Made by a program: the position numbers and the translations under genes | Assembly: GCF_007679345.1 (NCBI RefSeq) | Contig: NZ_VEGH01000003.1 | Span: 310,001 to 374,000 of the forward strand | Direction: 5' to 3' | DNA: 64,000 nt | From: Cellulosimicrobium cellulans | GTDB lineage: Bacteria > Actinomycetota > Actinomycetes > Actinomycetales > Cellulomonadaceae | In this document: piece after piece, positions 26,281 through 35,004 of the stretch | Layout of the letters: every line of letters begins with the position of its first letter | Position numbering within the stretch: position 1 is the first letter of the stretch | The notes under the pieces: model-generated | The model's database searches: none | The model's input: only the letters and a program-made list of their open reading frames with translations | Told to the model about the DNA's origin: nothing

Positions 26281-27936
26281 CGCGCCCGTCGCGGGCCGCA
26301 GGAGCCCCGAGTCGAGCGCCACGGCGGTGTCGAGGGTGACGTACCCGCGCTCGGCGAAGAACACCGTGACCCGGTCCTCCTCCACCACGGACACCTGCCC
26401 GGGACCCCACTCGGCGTGCTCGACGGCCTGCCCCGGGCGCAGCGGCGCGTCCTCGACCTCGACCGAGGTCCCGGCGTCGCAGGAGTCGCACGCCCCGCAC
26501 GGCCGCGGGTGCTTCTCCCCCAGCAGCTCGAGCAGCAGCCGGCGCCGGCAGTCGGTGGTGTCGGCGTACGCCCGCACGACCTCGACCCGCGACCGCTCGA
26601 CGGCCCGGCGCTCCTCCTGGCGCTCGGCGGCCGTCCGGGCGGCGGCCTGGGCGGACACCCCCGTCGCGACGAGCGCGCCGCCCTCCTCACGCCGCACCGC
26701 GCCCGTGTCCAGCAGCACGCCCAGCGCCCGGGAGACGGTCCGCGCCGCGAGGCCGCTCGCCTGCGCCAGCGCGCGCTGGTCCCGTGCCCCGTCGGGCGCC
26801 TCGCGCACGGCCGCCAGCACTGCCGCGAGCGTGCCCTGCCGCGGGACCCCGCCGGAACGCAGGTACTGGTTGAGGCCGATGTCGTCGGGCCGGCTCACCA
26901 GGACCGCCCGGGCGGGCTCGCCGTCACGGCCGGCGCGGCCGACCTCCTGGTAGTAGGCGTCCAGGGAGGTGGGCGGCCCGGCGTGCACGACGAACCGCAC
27001 GTCCGCGCGGTCCACGCCCATGCCGAACGCGCTGGTCGCCACGACGAGGTCCTGCGCACCGGACAGGAACGCCCGCTCGACGGCCGCGCGCTCCTTCGCG
27101 GGCAGGCCGGCGTGGTACCCCCGTGCAGGGAGCCCCGCGCGCCCCAGCGCCTCGACGAGCTCCTCGACGTGCGACCGGGTGCGGGCGTACACGAGCCCGG
27201 CGCCACCGGGGTCGTCCGCCAGGTCCCGCACCACCGCCACGACCCGGTCGTCGCGCTCCCGGGGCGTGGACGCGTGGTGCGCGCCGAGCCAGATGTTCGG
27301 CCGGTCGGCGTCGTGCACCAGCACGCGGGCGTCGACCATGCCGAGCCGCTCGACGATCTCGCCGCGCACCTGGGGCGAGGCGGTGGCGGTGAGCGCGAGC
27401 ACCCGCGGGCGACCGAGCCGCTCGACGGTGCCGGCCACGTGCACGTAGTCCGGCCGGAAGTCGTGGCCCCACTCGCTGACGCAGTGCGCCTCGTCCACGA
27501 CGACGAGGCCGACGGGCGCCCGGTCCAGCGCCTCGGCGACGGGGCGGCGGACGAGCTGCTCGGGCCCCAGCACGAGCACGTCGAGATCGCCGGCCGCCGC
27601 GGCGTCGAGGGCCGCCGCCTGCGCCCGGGCGCCCCGGGCGGAGCTCACCGACTCCGCGCGCAGGCCCGCCTCGCGCAGCCCGGCGACCTGGTCCCGCTGC
27701 AGGGCGAGCAGCGGCGAGACGACGACGGTCAGCTGCCCGCTCAGCAGCGTCGCGATCGCGTAGACGGCGGTCTTGCCCGCGCCCGACCGAGCGACCAGCA
27801 GGGTGTCCCGGTCCCGCAGCCCGTCCAGCGCGTCCCGCTGCGCCGCGCGCAGCTCGGCGTCCTCGCCCAGGACGCGGCGCACGGCGGCGTCCAGGTCCGG
27901 CACGCCCGCGCCGGACCCGACGGTCGAGCGCGTCAC
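26266..27936 (-). CDS. RecQ-type ATP-dependent DNA helicase
   Basis: The 556-residue protein is a superfamily 2 3'-5' helicase of the RecQ type, acting in DNA repair and recombination. Motifs: AAQRDALDGLRDRDTLLVARSGAGKTAVY (motifs 0 and I, residues about 31-58), VVDEAHCVSEWGHDFRPDY (motif II, DEAH), LALTATASPQV (III), FGMGVDRADVRFVVHAG (V) and YYQEVGRAGRDGEPA (VI). A Cys cluster (CRRRLLLELLGEKHPRPCGACDSCDAG) matches the zinc site. No HRDC domain is seen; the end is a short beta-rich segment (ERGYVTLDTAVALDSG). GTG at 27936 overlaps the stop of the upstream small membrane-protein gene by GTGA, supporting this start. Confidence 0.92.
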   Translation of the reverse strand: MTRSTVGSGAGVPDLDAAVRRVLGEDAELRAAQRDALDGLRDRDTLLVARSGAGKTAVYAIATLLSGQLTVVVSPLLALQRDQVAGLREAGLRAESVSSARGARAQAAALDAAAAGDLDVLVLGPEQLVRRPVAEALDRAPVGLVVVDEAHCVSEWGHDFRPDYVHVAGTVERLGRPRVLALTATASPQVRGEIVERLGMVDARVLVHDADRPNIWLGAHHASTPRERDDRVVAVVRDLADDPGGAGLVYARTRSHVEELVEALGRAGLPARGYHAGLPAKERAAVERAFLSGAQDLVVATSAFGMGVDRADVRFVVHAGPPTSLDAYYQEVGRAGRDGEPARAVLVSRPDDIGLNQYLRSGGVPRQGTLAAVLAAVREAPDGARDQRALAQASGLAARTVSRALGVLLDTGAVRREEGGALVATGVSAQAAARTAAERQEERRAVERSRVEVVRAYADTTDCRRRLLLELLGEKHPRPCGACDSCDAGTSVEVEDAPLRPGQAVEHAEWGPGQVSVVEEDRVTVFFAERGYVTLDTAVALDSGLLRPATGAPTAA

Positions 27937-28175
27937 AGGGTGCGGGCTCGGTTCAGACCGAGGAAGAACGCGCCTCCGCTGCACAGGATGCCGACGGTGA
28001 ACACCCAGATCTCCGCGGTGTCGACCGCGAGGCCCATCAGGTAGAGGCCGCCCACGAACAGCACGAAGCAGAACAGGAACAGCAGCACCCGCGCGGGCGG
28101 GGGCGGCGGGGGCTGCTCCTCGGACGCGCGGACGCGCTCGAGGTAGTCGTCGTCGGTCGTGCTGCGGTCGGACAA
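27933..28175 (-). CDS. Small two-helix membrane protein
   Basis: The 80-residue protein has an acidic N-terminus with a PPPPPP run and two membrane segments (VLLFLFCFVLFVGGLYLMGLAV and IWVFTVGILCSGGAFFLGL) with a short basic tail. I do not recognise a function. Its stop overlaps the helicase start by 4 bases, so the two are probably co-translated. Confidence 0.75.
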   Translation of the reverse strand: MSDRSTTDDDYLERVRASEEQPPPPPPARVLLFLFCFVLFVGGLYLMGLAVDTAEIWVFTVGILCSGGAFFLGLNRARTL

Positions 28176-28201
28176 CGGGGCCTCCGGAGGTGGTCGGCGC
28201 C

Positions 28202-28552
28202 TCAGCGGCGCGGCTGGGCGGGGTTGGTCGGGACGCCGTGGGACGGCGGGTTCTGCGGCGGCCCGGCGGTCTCGGGCGAGGCGCTGCTCGTGCCCGCGGG
28301 CGCGGGAGCGGCCTCGGCGGCCGGGGCCGCGGCGTCGCCGCCCGAGGGCCGCTGGCCCTCCGCGAGGTCGAGCAGCCGGTGGTCCAGGATCTGGATCACC
28401 GCGACCCGGTTCGCGTGCGCCTCCTCGTAGCGGCGCAGCACGTCGATCTCGTCCGCCTCCAGGCTGCGGATGCGGTGGCCCAGCGAGCCGATCGGCAGGT
28501 GGTCGTAGTCCGGCACGGGCAGGTCCTCGCGACGCACGTCGTCGTCGGTCAT
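28202..28552 (-). CDS. Conserved hypothetical actinobacterial protein
   Basis: The 116-residue protein has a conserved-looking core, DLPVPDYDHLPIGSLGHRIRSLEADEIDVLRRYEEAHANRVAVIQILDHRLLDL (residues 10-65), followed by a disordered Ala/Pro/Ser tail. The core resembles short actinobacterial proteins with a D-YDxLP-GSLxHRIRSL signature, function unknown. Start ATG 28552; TAGCGT (28600-28605) gives a leader of about 40 bases. It is followed 26 bases later by the membrane-protein gene on the same strand. Confidence 0.75.
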   Translation of the reverse strand: MTDDDVRREDLPVPDYDHLPIGSLGHRIRSLEADEIDVLRRYEEAHANRVAVIQILDHRLLDLAEGQRPSGGDAAAPAAEAAPAPAGTSSASPETAGPPQNPPSHGVPTNPAQPRR

Positions 28553-28700
28553 CCGTCCTCCCGGGGTCCTGGCGGCACGGGGTGCGCCGACCTCCGTCGA
28601 CGCTAGGCCGGGCCGCCGGGGCCTGCCACCGGAGCGCGCCGCCGCCCTACGATCGAGCCGCCCGCGCGCCCCGCGCGCCCCGTCCACCGAGGGAGACCGC

Positions 28701-29489
28701 GTGCCCGCACCCACCCCGGGGCCGACCGTCCTCGACGAGCGGTTCACCACGTCGCCGGAGACCCGCGGCTGGACGCTCGCGTACCTGCCCGCCTGGAGCT
28801 CGCGGAGCGCCGCCGCGGCCGCGGCCCGCACCAGCCCGGAGGGGCTGCACCTGACGATCCCGCCCGACCACCCGGTGTGGTGCCCCGGTGACCACGAGCC
28901 GCCGCTGCGCGTCTCGGCGGCCCAGAGCGGCTCCTGGTCCGGGCCGGTGGGCAGCACCCGCGGGCAGCAGCCGTTCCGCCCCGGGCAGAGAGTCCGCGAG
29001 GAGCAGCCTCCCCGGTGGGCCTGCACGCCGCGGTCCGGCCGGGTCGAGGTGACCTGCCGGGCGACCGTCGGGCCCGGCTCCATGTTCTCCGCCTGGCTGG
29101 TCGGGGTCGAGGACGTGCCCGAGCGCAGCGGCGAGCTCTGCCTGGTGGAGGTGTTCGGGGAGACCCTCGGCACCGGCCCCGACGGCGCGCCGACCGCCGC
29201 GCTCGGCTCCGGGGTGCACCCGTTCCGCGACCCGGGCCTCCGCGAGGAGTTCTCGGCACCCCGGACGACCATCGACGTCGCCCGGTGGCACACCTACGCC
29301 GTGGACTGGCGTCCGGGGCGGGCGGCGTTCGCGGTGGACGGCGTCGTGACGCGCGAGGTCGCGCAGGGACCGGACTACCCGCTCCAGCTGATGCTCGGGG
29401 TCTTCGACTTCCCGGGGCAGCCGCACGGCCCGGGCGCGCCCGCGGTGCCCGAGCTGGTGGTCGGGCGGGTCCGGGTCACGCCCGGCTGA
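28701..29489 (+). CDS. GH16-like jelly-roll protein with altered catalytic motif
   Basis: The 262-residue protein looks like the concanavalin-A/glycoside hydrolase family 16 fold: DERFTTSPETRGWTLAYLPAW at the start, SGRVEVTCRATVGPGSMFSAWLVG in the middle, and HTYAVDWRPGRAAFAVDGVVTREV near the end (the GH16 W-x-Y-x-x-x-W and F-x-V-D-G pattern). The expected catalytic ExDxxE reads E145-L-C147-L-V-E150, so both Glu are kept but the Asp is Cys. There is no signal peptide. It may be an inactive or modified hydrolase or a lectin. TACGAT at 28648-28653 is a plausible -10. Confidence 0.72.
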   Translation: MPAPTPGPTVLDERFTTSPETRGWTLAYLPAWSSRSAAAAAARTSPEGLHLTIPPDHPVWCPGDHEPPLRVSAAQSGSWSGPVGSTRGQQPFRPGQRVREEQPPRWACTPRSGRVEVTCRATVGPGSMFSAWLVGVEDVPERSGELCLVEVFGETLGTGPDGAPTAALGSGVHPFRDPGLREEFSAPRTTIDVARWHTYAVDWRPGRAAFAVDGVVTREVAQGPDYPLQLMLGVFDFPGQPHGPGAPAVPELVVGRVRVTPG

Positions 29490-29498
29490 GCCCGGGGC

Positions 29499-30320
29499 TC
29501 ACTCGCCCGCGTCGTCCGGGCGCCCGCCGTCGAGCGGCTGCGTGAACCCGGCGTGCATCGCCGCCTTCGCGCGGTCGGGCAGCACCGCCGCCGCGGCCGT
29601 CTGCAACCGGGCCTTGAGCGAGCGCACCTCGACCTTGTCCCGGCCCGCCATCAGCGCCTCGAACGCCTGGTCGGCGACGTCGGCCGGGTCGTCCTTCGGT
29701 CCGCGGCCGACCGGCGTCTGCTCCATCCCGGCCCGCGCGAAGAACGCGGTGTCCGTCGGACCCGGCAGCAGGGTCGTGACGGTGACCCCGGTGTCGGCGA
29801 GCTCGTGGTGGAGCGCCTCCCCGAACGACTGCACGAACGACTTGGACGCCGCGTAGGTCGCGTACCACGGGCCGGGCATGAGCGCCGCGGTGGACGCGGT
29901 CAGCAGCACCCGGCCCGCGCCGCGCTGCACCATCGCGGGCAGCAGTGCCTTCGCGAGCCGCACGGTGCCCACGACGTCCAGGCCGACGACGGCCAGGTCC
30001 GCGTCGAGCGGCGTCTCCACGAACGGCCCACCCGCTCCGCGCCCCGCGTTCAGGGCGAGGGCGTCCACCGGCCGGCCGGTCGCGCGCACGGCCCCGACGA
30101 GCTCGGCGACTCCCTCGGCGGTGGCCAGGTCCGCGTGCACCGGGCGCACGGCGTTCCCCGCCGCGGTGAGGGCGTCGGCGGCCAGGGCGATCTGCGGCTC
30201 GTCCGCGGCGACGACCAGGTCGAACCCCTCGGTCGCGAACCGCCGGGCGAGCTCCAGCCCGATCCCGCTCGACGCGCCCGTGACGACCGCCAGCGGGCGG
30301 GGCGTGGTCTGCTCGGTCAT
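29499..30320 (-). CDS. Short-chain dehydrogenase/reductase
   Basis: The 273-residue cytosolic oxidoreductase uses NAD(P)(H). The Rossmann glycine motif is TGASSGIGLEL (residues 14-24), NAG appears in ALNAGRGAGG, Ser in LTASTAALMPG and the catalytic YxxxK in YATYAASKSF. The C-terminal half is typical of classical SDRs acting on acyl or keto substrates. The substrate is unknown. TAGCGT at 30375-30380 is a likely -10. It ends 9 bases after the convergent GH16-like gene. Confidence 0.9.
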   Translation of the reverse strand: MTEQTTPRPLAVVTGASSGIGLELARRFATEGFDLVVAADEPQIALAADALTAAGNAVRPVHADLATAEGVAELVGAVRATGRPVDALALNAGRGAGGPFVETPLDADLAVVGLDVVGTVRLAKALLPAMVQRGAGRVLLTASTAALMPGPWYATYAASKSFVQSFGEALHHELADTGVTVTTLLPGPTDTAFFARAGMEQTPVGRGPKDDPADVADQAFEALMAGRDKVEVRSLKARLQTAAAAVLPDRAKAAMHAGFTQPLDGGRPDDAGE

Positions 30321-30642
30321 GGTCCGGCCTCTCGTCGGCTGCGCGCGGGCGACGCGGCCGCACCCGCCCGTCGGACGCTAGGTCGGGCGCGGGCGTGCCG
30401 CCACCGGGGCGGGAGGGGCCCTCGGGAGGCCGGACGGGGCGGGCGCCGTTGCCCGTGTCCCGCCCGACGGAGGTGACGCCCGGGGATGCCACGGACGGTA
30501 CCAGCGTGACGCACGCCACACCAGAGCCGCCCCGTTCCTTGACGCGCCCGCCCGCCGGTGCTGCACTCGGAGGGGTCCGCACCCTGGACGACGGAGTCGA
30601 GATGGCCGCCCGCCCACACCCGTCAGCCACCCGACCGGTCGG
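30321..30642. other. Divergent promoter region of the SDR and caspase-like genes
   Basis: No gene is supportable in these 322 bases. For the plus strand TTGACG (30539-30544) and TGCACT (30562-30567) are 17 bases apart, a reasonable sigma-70-type promoter giving a leader of about 70 bases for the caspase-like gene. For the minus strand TAGCGT (30375-30380) fits the SDR. The caspase-like start lacks a strong ribosome site. Confidence 0.45.
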
Positions 30643-32715
30643 GTGACCACCGTGGCGCGCGCGCTGGTCATGGTGGGCGTGGCCCGCACCGGCGGCCGGT
30701 TCCCGGAGCTGCCGGCCGTGCCGGGCGCCGTCGCGGCCGTGCGTGCCTGGGCGGCCGAGCAGCGCGTCCCGGACGACCTGGTGCTCACGTTCACCGACGA
30801 CGACGGCACCCCGGTCACCTCCGCCGCCGTGCTCGCCGGCGTGCGCGGGCTCGTCGACCGCGGCGACGTCGACCAGCTCGTCGTCTACTTCAGCGGTCAC
30901 GGCATCAACACCGGGAACGCCGAGTTCTGGCTGCTGACCGGCGCGCCCGAGGACGGCAGCCAGGCCGTGAACGTCTCCCTCACCTCCTGGTTCGCCGAGC
31001 GGCTGCCGGTGCGGCACGTCGTGCTCGTGTCGGACGCCTGCCGCACCGCCGCGAGCACCGTCCAGGAGCTCAGCGTGCAGGGGGTCGCTCTGGTGCCCAA
31101 CCTGCCACCGCGCGGGCCGGCCGCGGCGGTCGACGTGTTCTACGCCTGCGCGCTCGGCGACCCGGCGTACGAGGTGAAGGACCCCGCCGCGTCCGGCGCC
31201 GCCTACCAGGCGCTGTTCACCTCGGCGCTGGTGGGGGCCCTGCGCGGGGACCACCCGGCGCTCGTGACGCCGGGGCCGGGCGCGGGCGGCGGCGCGGCCG
31301 GGGGCGAGGGAGCGGGTGGCGGCGCGGCCGGGGGCGGCGCGGGGTTCGGGCTCGTGCAGCCGTGGCCGCTGAAGCGGGCGCTCCCCGGGCTGGTCGCCGA
31401 GCGGCTGACCGCGGCCCACGCCCCGCTCGACCACGCGCAGACCCCGGACGCCCGGCTGTCGTCCGACCCGGTCGACGCCTGGCTGTCCCGGCTCGAGCCC
31501 TGGCCGCTGGCGGCGACGGCGCCCGGGGCACCCGGGACGGGCACGCCCGCGGCGCCTGCCGGGGCCGGGGACGACGCCCGGCCCGCCGACGGCGTCCCCG
31601 CCGGCGGACCGCCCGCGCCCGCGGCGGTCGACGCCGACGCCACCCCGCTCCCCCCGCCCGCCCCCACCCGAGGGGCGGGTGGCCTCCTCGCCGACGCGGA
31701 GCGCGCCGCGCCGGAGCCGGTACCCGCCGCCCGTGCCGCCGCCGCGGAGGCCGCCGACCGCCTCGTGCTGGGCCTGGCCGTCGGGCTCGCGGCGGGCGCC
31801 GGCGGCCTGCCCGCCGGGGCCGTCGGCAGCACCGTCGCGCCGTCGGGGGCCCCGGCCGCCCCGCCGTCGCCCGCGCGCCCGCCCGAGCCCGCGGCCGCCG
31901 CGCCCGCGGTCCCCGCCCCGGTGCCGGCACCCGACCTGGAGGTGGCACCGCTGCCCACCGCGCCGCGGCCGGGCGGGCCCGTCGTCGTCGTGCAGGGCGA
32001 CCGCGCGCTGGACGTCGTCCCGGTGTCGCCGACCGCCGTCGTCGTCACGTTCGCCTCGGGCGGCTGCGCGGTGCTGCCCACCCTGCCGGGCCGGGTCACC
32101 CTCGCCACCGTCGAGCACGGCTGCCTGGTCGACTGCGCGCTGCCCCGGGCACCCGGCGCCGACGGCGGGCCGCCCCCGCCGGGGGTGGACGGCGCGGTCG
32201 CGCGCCGGGCCCTCGCGGCCGCGTGGTCCCGGTTCGGGCTGCGCCCCGACGACGAGGACGACGAGGACGAGGGGCCCGCCGAGGAGCGCGGGCGCGCGGA
32301 CGACCCGGCGCGGGCGGCCCGGCGCACGGTCGCCGTCGACGCCGACCCCCTCGCGGCGCTCTACCGCGCCTGGGAGCTCCACGACCGCGGCCGGCGCGCG
32401 GCGATCGCCGACCTGGCCCGGGCGGGGTCGCCGGGCGCGCGGCTGTTCGACGTCGTCCTCCTGGCCTCCGGTCCCGACCCCGGCCGCGACGACCGCCCGG
32501 TCGACTGGGCCGGGCTCCTCACGCCGGCACCCCTGCTGTCCCGCGGCTGGCCGCTGCTCGCCGCCGCGCCACCCGCGGTCCAGGACCGCGCGCTGTCGTT
32601 CCCCGCGCGGCTGCCGTCGCACTGGACGCTGTTCGCCGCCGACAACGCCGACCGCGTCGCCGAGGTCGCCGCCGCGGCGGCCCCCGGCCCGCCGCACCCC
32701 GAGGAGGAGCCATGA
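30643..32715 (+). CDS. Caspase-like (C14) protease with long linker and C-terminal domain
   Basis: The 690-residue protein begins with a caspase-fold domain (about residues 1-200): LVMVGVARTGGRF, QLVVYFSGHGINTG with the catalytic His86, and HVVLVSDACRTAAS with the nucleophile Cys133, followed by VDVFYACALGDPAYE. Residues 200-435 are Ala/Pro/Gly-rich linker with no fold signal. A small beta-rich part (PVVVVQGDRALDVVPVSPTAVVVTF...) and a helical C-terminal region (DPLAALYRAWELHDRGRRAAI ...) follow. There is no signal peptide. The stop overlaps the ATG of an alpha/beta hydrolase gene (ATGA, 32712-32715), so the two are translationally coupled. Bacterial caspase homologues often act in stress or antiphage responses by cleaving a partner. 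Here the partner is likely the hydrolase (inference). Confidence 0.85.
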   Translation: MTTVARALVMVGVARTGGRFPELPAVPGAVAAVRAWAAEQRVPDDLVLTFTDDDGTPVTSAAVLAGVRGLVDRGDVDQLVVYFSGHGINTGNAEFWLLTGAPEDGSQAVNVSLTSWFAERLPVRHVVLVSDACRTAASTVQELSVQGVALVPNLPPRGPAAAVDVFYACALGDPAYEVKDPAASGAAYQALFTSALVGALRGDHPALVTPGPGAGGGAAGGEGAGGGAAGGGAGFGLVQPWPLKRALPGLVAERLTAAHAPLDHAQTPDARLSSDPVDAWLSRLEPWPLAATAPGAPGTGTPAAPAGAGDDARPADGVPAGGPPAPAAVDADATPLPPPAPTRGAGGLLADAERAAPEPVPAARAAAAEAADRLVLGLAVGLAAGAGGLPAGAVGSTVAPSGAPAAPPSPARPPEPAAAAPAVPAPVPAPDLEVAPLPTAPRPGGPVVVVQGDRALDVVPVSPTAVVVTFASGGCAVLPTLPGRVTLATVEHGCLVDCALPRAPGADGGPPPPGVDGAVARRALAAAWSRFGLRPDDEDDEDEGPAEERGRADDPARAARRTVAVDADPLAALYRAWELHDRGRRAAIADLARAGSPGARLFDVVLLASGPDPGRDDRPVDWAGLLTPAPLLSRGWPLLAAAPPAVQDRALSFPARLPSHWTLFAADNADRVAEVAAAAAPGPPHPEEEP

Positions 32716-33590
32716 GGACGCTCGTGCTGGTCCACGGCCGGGCCCAGGAGCACAAGGACCCGCTGGCGGTGAAGGAGGAGTGGCTCTCCGCGCTCGACGC
32801 GGGCGCGCACCACGCCGGCCGGCCCCTCGACCTCCCCGACGACCGGGTCCGGCTGCCGTACTACGGCCAGACCCTGTTCGACCTGGTGGCGGGCGACGCG
32901 GACCACGCCGCGGAGGTCGTCGTCCGCGGCGCGGACGCCGGGCCCGACGCGGAGACGCTGTTCGTCCGGGAGACGCTGCTCGAGATCGCCGACCGGGCCG
33001 GCGTGGCCGAGGACGCGGCGTCGGAGGCGGGCGCCGAGGCCGCGGTGGAGCGCGGGCCGATGAACTGGCGCTGGGTGCGGGCGACGCTCACCGCCCTCGA
33101 CCGGCTGCCCAACGTCAGCGCCTGGTCCCTCGCGCTCGCGACCCGGGACGTCTACCAGTACCTGCACAACGTGCGCGTCCGGGACACCATCGAGGACGGC
33201 GTGCGGCAGGCGCTCGACGGCACGGAGGGCGCCGTCGTGGTGTCGCACTCGCTGGGCACCGTGGTCGCGTACAACCTGCTGCGCCGCGAGGCGCGCCCCC
33301 GCGGGTGGGACGTGCCGCTCCTGGTCACCCTCGGCTCGCCGCTCGGGGTGACGAACATCAGCCGCACGCTGCGCCCGGTGTCCTGGCCCGAGCCGGTCGG
33401 CGCCTGGTTCAACGCGTACGACCCGGAGGACCTGGTCGCCCTGCACCCGCTGACCGCGCCGTGGTTCCCGGTGGACCGGATCGACGACTACGGCAAGGTC
33501 GACAACCCGACGCCCAACCAGCACGGCATCTCCGGGTACCTCTCCGACTCCCGGGTGGCGGCGACGATCATCGAGGCGCTGGCGGGGTGA
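32712..33590 (+). CDS. Alpha/beta hydrolase coupled to the caspase-like gene
   Basis: The 292-residue protein starts TLVLVHGRAQEHKDP, a typical first strand and oxyanion loop. The nucleophile elbow is VVVSHSLGTVVAYNLL with Ser180 (SHSLG rather than GxSxG). The acid is probably Asp237 or Asp240 (FNAYDPEDLV) and the base His271 (NQHGISGYLSD). This arrangement resembles lipase/acylhydrolase-like proteins rather than secreted esterases, and no signal peptide is present. Substrate is unknown; membrane lipid or acyl ester are options. It shares 4 bases with the upstream caspase-like gene and probably works with it. Confidence 0.82.
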   Translation: MRTLVLVHGRAQEHKDPLAVKEEWLSALDAGAHHAGRPLDLPDDRVRLPYYGQTLFDLVAGDADHAAEVVVRGADAGPDAETLFVRETLLEIADRAGVAEDAASEAGAEAAVERGPMNWRWVRATLTALDRLPNVSAWSLALATRDVYQYLHNVRVRDTIEDGVRQALDGTEGAVVVSHSLGTVVAYNLLRREARPRGWDVPLLVTLGSPLGVTNISRTLRPVSWPEPVGAWFNAYDPEDLVALHPLTAPWFPVDRIDDYGKVDNPTPNQHGISGYLSDSRVAATIIEALAG

Positions 33591-33594
33591 GCGC

Positions 33595-33600
33595 TAGCAT
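33595..33600 (+). promoter_or_regulatory. -10-like TAGCAT before the MFS gene
   Basis: TAGCAT overlaps the end region of the hydrolase gene junction and lies 9 bases before GTG 33610, implying a leader of two or three bases. The MFS gene may therefore be separately transcribed from the caspase pair. Confidence 0.4.
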
Positions 33601-33609
33601 CTCGCCCTT

Positions 33610-34965
33610 GTGAGCCGCCTCCTCCAGACCGTCCTGCCCGCCCGGCTGGGGGTCCCGTTCCGGTGGCTGATCGCCTCCTCGTGGACCAGCAACCTCGCGG
33701 ACGGCATCGCCGTCGCGGCCGGGCCGCTGCTGGTCGCCTCGCTCACCCAGGACGCCCGGCTGGTCGCGCTCGCCGCCACGCTGCAGTGGCTGCCGCCGCT
33801 GCTGTTCGGGCTGCTGGCGGGCGCGCTGGCCGACCGGTGGGACCGGCGCCGGATCGTGCTGGTCGTGAACGTCGTCCGGGCCGTGGTGCTCGCGGCCCTC
33901 GCCGGCACCCTCGCGTCGGGCCACGTCACGATCGGACTGGTGCTCGGCGCGCTGTTCCTGCTCGGCACCGCGGAGGTGTTCGCGGACAACGCCGCGCAGA
34001 CGTTCCTGCCGATGCTGGTCGCGCGCGACGACCTCGCCCTGGCGAACTCGCGGCTGCAGGTCGGCTTCATCACCGTCAACCAGCTGGCCGGCCCGCCGCT
34101 CGGGGCGGCCCTGTTCGCCGCGGGGTGGTTGTGGCCGTTCGCCACCCAGGCGGTCGTCGTCGCGGCCGCGGCCCTGCTGGTCGCACGGATCGCGCTGCCC
34201 GCGCACCCCCGCGAGCCGGGCACGCGCAGCCACCTCGGGCGGGACATCGCCGAGGGCTTCCGGTGGACCGTGCGCCACGCCGCGGTCCGCACCCTCGTGC
34301 TGACCATCTTCATCTTCAACATCACGTTCGGCGCCGCCTGGTCGGTGCTCGTGCTCTACGCGACGCGGCGCCTGGGGCTCGGCGAGATCGGCTACGGCCT
34401 GCTCACCACCGTCAGCGCCTGCGGCGGCCTGGCGGGCGGAGCCGCCTACGGCTGGATCACCCGGCGGGTGTCGCTCGGGAACCTCATGCGCATCGGGCTG
34501 GTCCTGGAGACGCTGACGCACCTGGGGCTCGCGCTGACCCGGCAGGCCTGGGTCGCCGTCGTGATCTTCTTCCTGTTCGGGGCGCACGCGTTCGTCTGGG
34601 GGACGACGTCGGTCAGCGTCCGGCAGCGGGCGGTGCCGCCGGCCCTGCAGGGACGGGTCGGCAGCGTGAACACCGTGGGCGTGTTCGGCGGCCTCGTCGT
34701 CGGGTCGGCGGTCGGCGGCGTGCTGGCGGAGCGGTGGGGCGTGACGGCGCCGTTCTGGTTCGCGTTCGCGGGGTCGGCCCTGTTCGTCGTGCTCATCTGG
34801 GGCCAGCTCCGCCACGTCGCGCACACCGACGAGGCGTCCGAGCCCCTCGCGGCCGACGAGGCGTCCGAGCCCCTCGCGGCGGCCGAGGCGGCCGAGGCCG
34901 CGGCGGCCGACCCCGGGGCGGCACGGGACGTCGCGGGCCCCGGCGGCGGGACGCACGCGCACTGA
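33610..34965 (+). CDS. Major facilitator superfamily exporter
   Basis: The 451-residue protein has about 12 membrane segments and the MFS loop LLAGALADRWDRRRIVLVVN (motif A: G-x-x-x-DRxxRR) after helix 2. It resembles EntS/macrolide-efflux type exporters (FRWLIASSWTSNLADGIAVAAGPLLVASLT). The C-terminus holds two near-perfect DEASEPLAA repeats in a soluble acidic tail. Substrate is unknown. It lies 19 bases downstream of the hydrolase gene and could be part of that unit or stand alone. Confidence 0.85.
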   Translation: MSRLLQTVLPARLGVPFRWLIASSWTSNLADGIAVAAGPLLVASLTQDARLVALAATLQWLPPLLFGLLAGALADRWDRRRIVLVVNVVRAVVLAALAGTLASGHVTIGLVLGALFLLGTAEVFADNAAQTFLPMLVARDDLALANSRLQVGFITVNQLAGPPLGAALFAAGWLWPFATQAVVVAAAALLVARIALPAHPREPGTRSHLGRDIAEGFRWTVRHAAVRTLVLTIFIFNITFGAAWSVLVLYATRRLGLGEIGYGLLTTVSACGGLAGGAAYGWITRRVSLGNLMRIGLVLETLTHLGLALTRQAWVAVVIFFLFGAHAFVWGTTSVSVRQRAVPPALQGRVGSVNTVGVFGGLVVGSAVGGVLAERWGVTAPFWFAFAGSALFVVLIWGQLRHVAHTDEASEPLAADEASEPLAAAEAAEAAAADPGAARDVAGPGGGTHAH

Positions 34966-35004
34966 CGGTCCGGTCCCGCGCCGCCGACCGCCCGCGCGGT
35001 CGCT

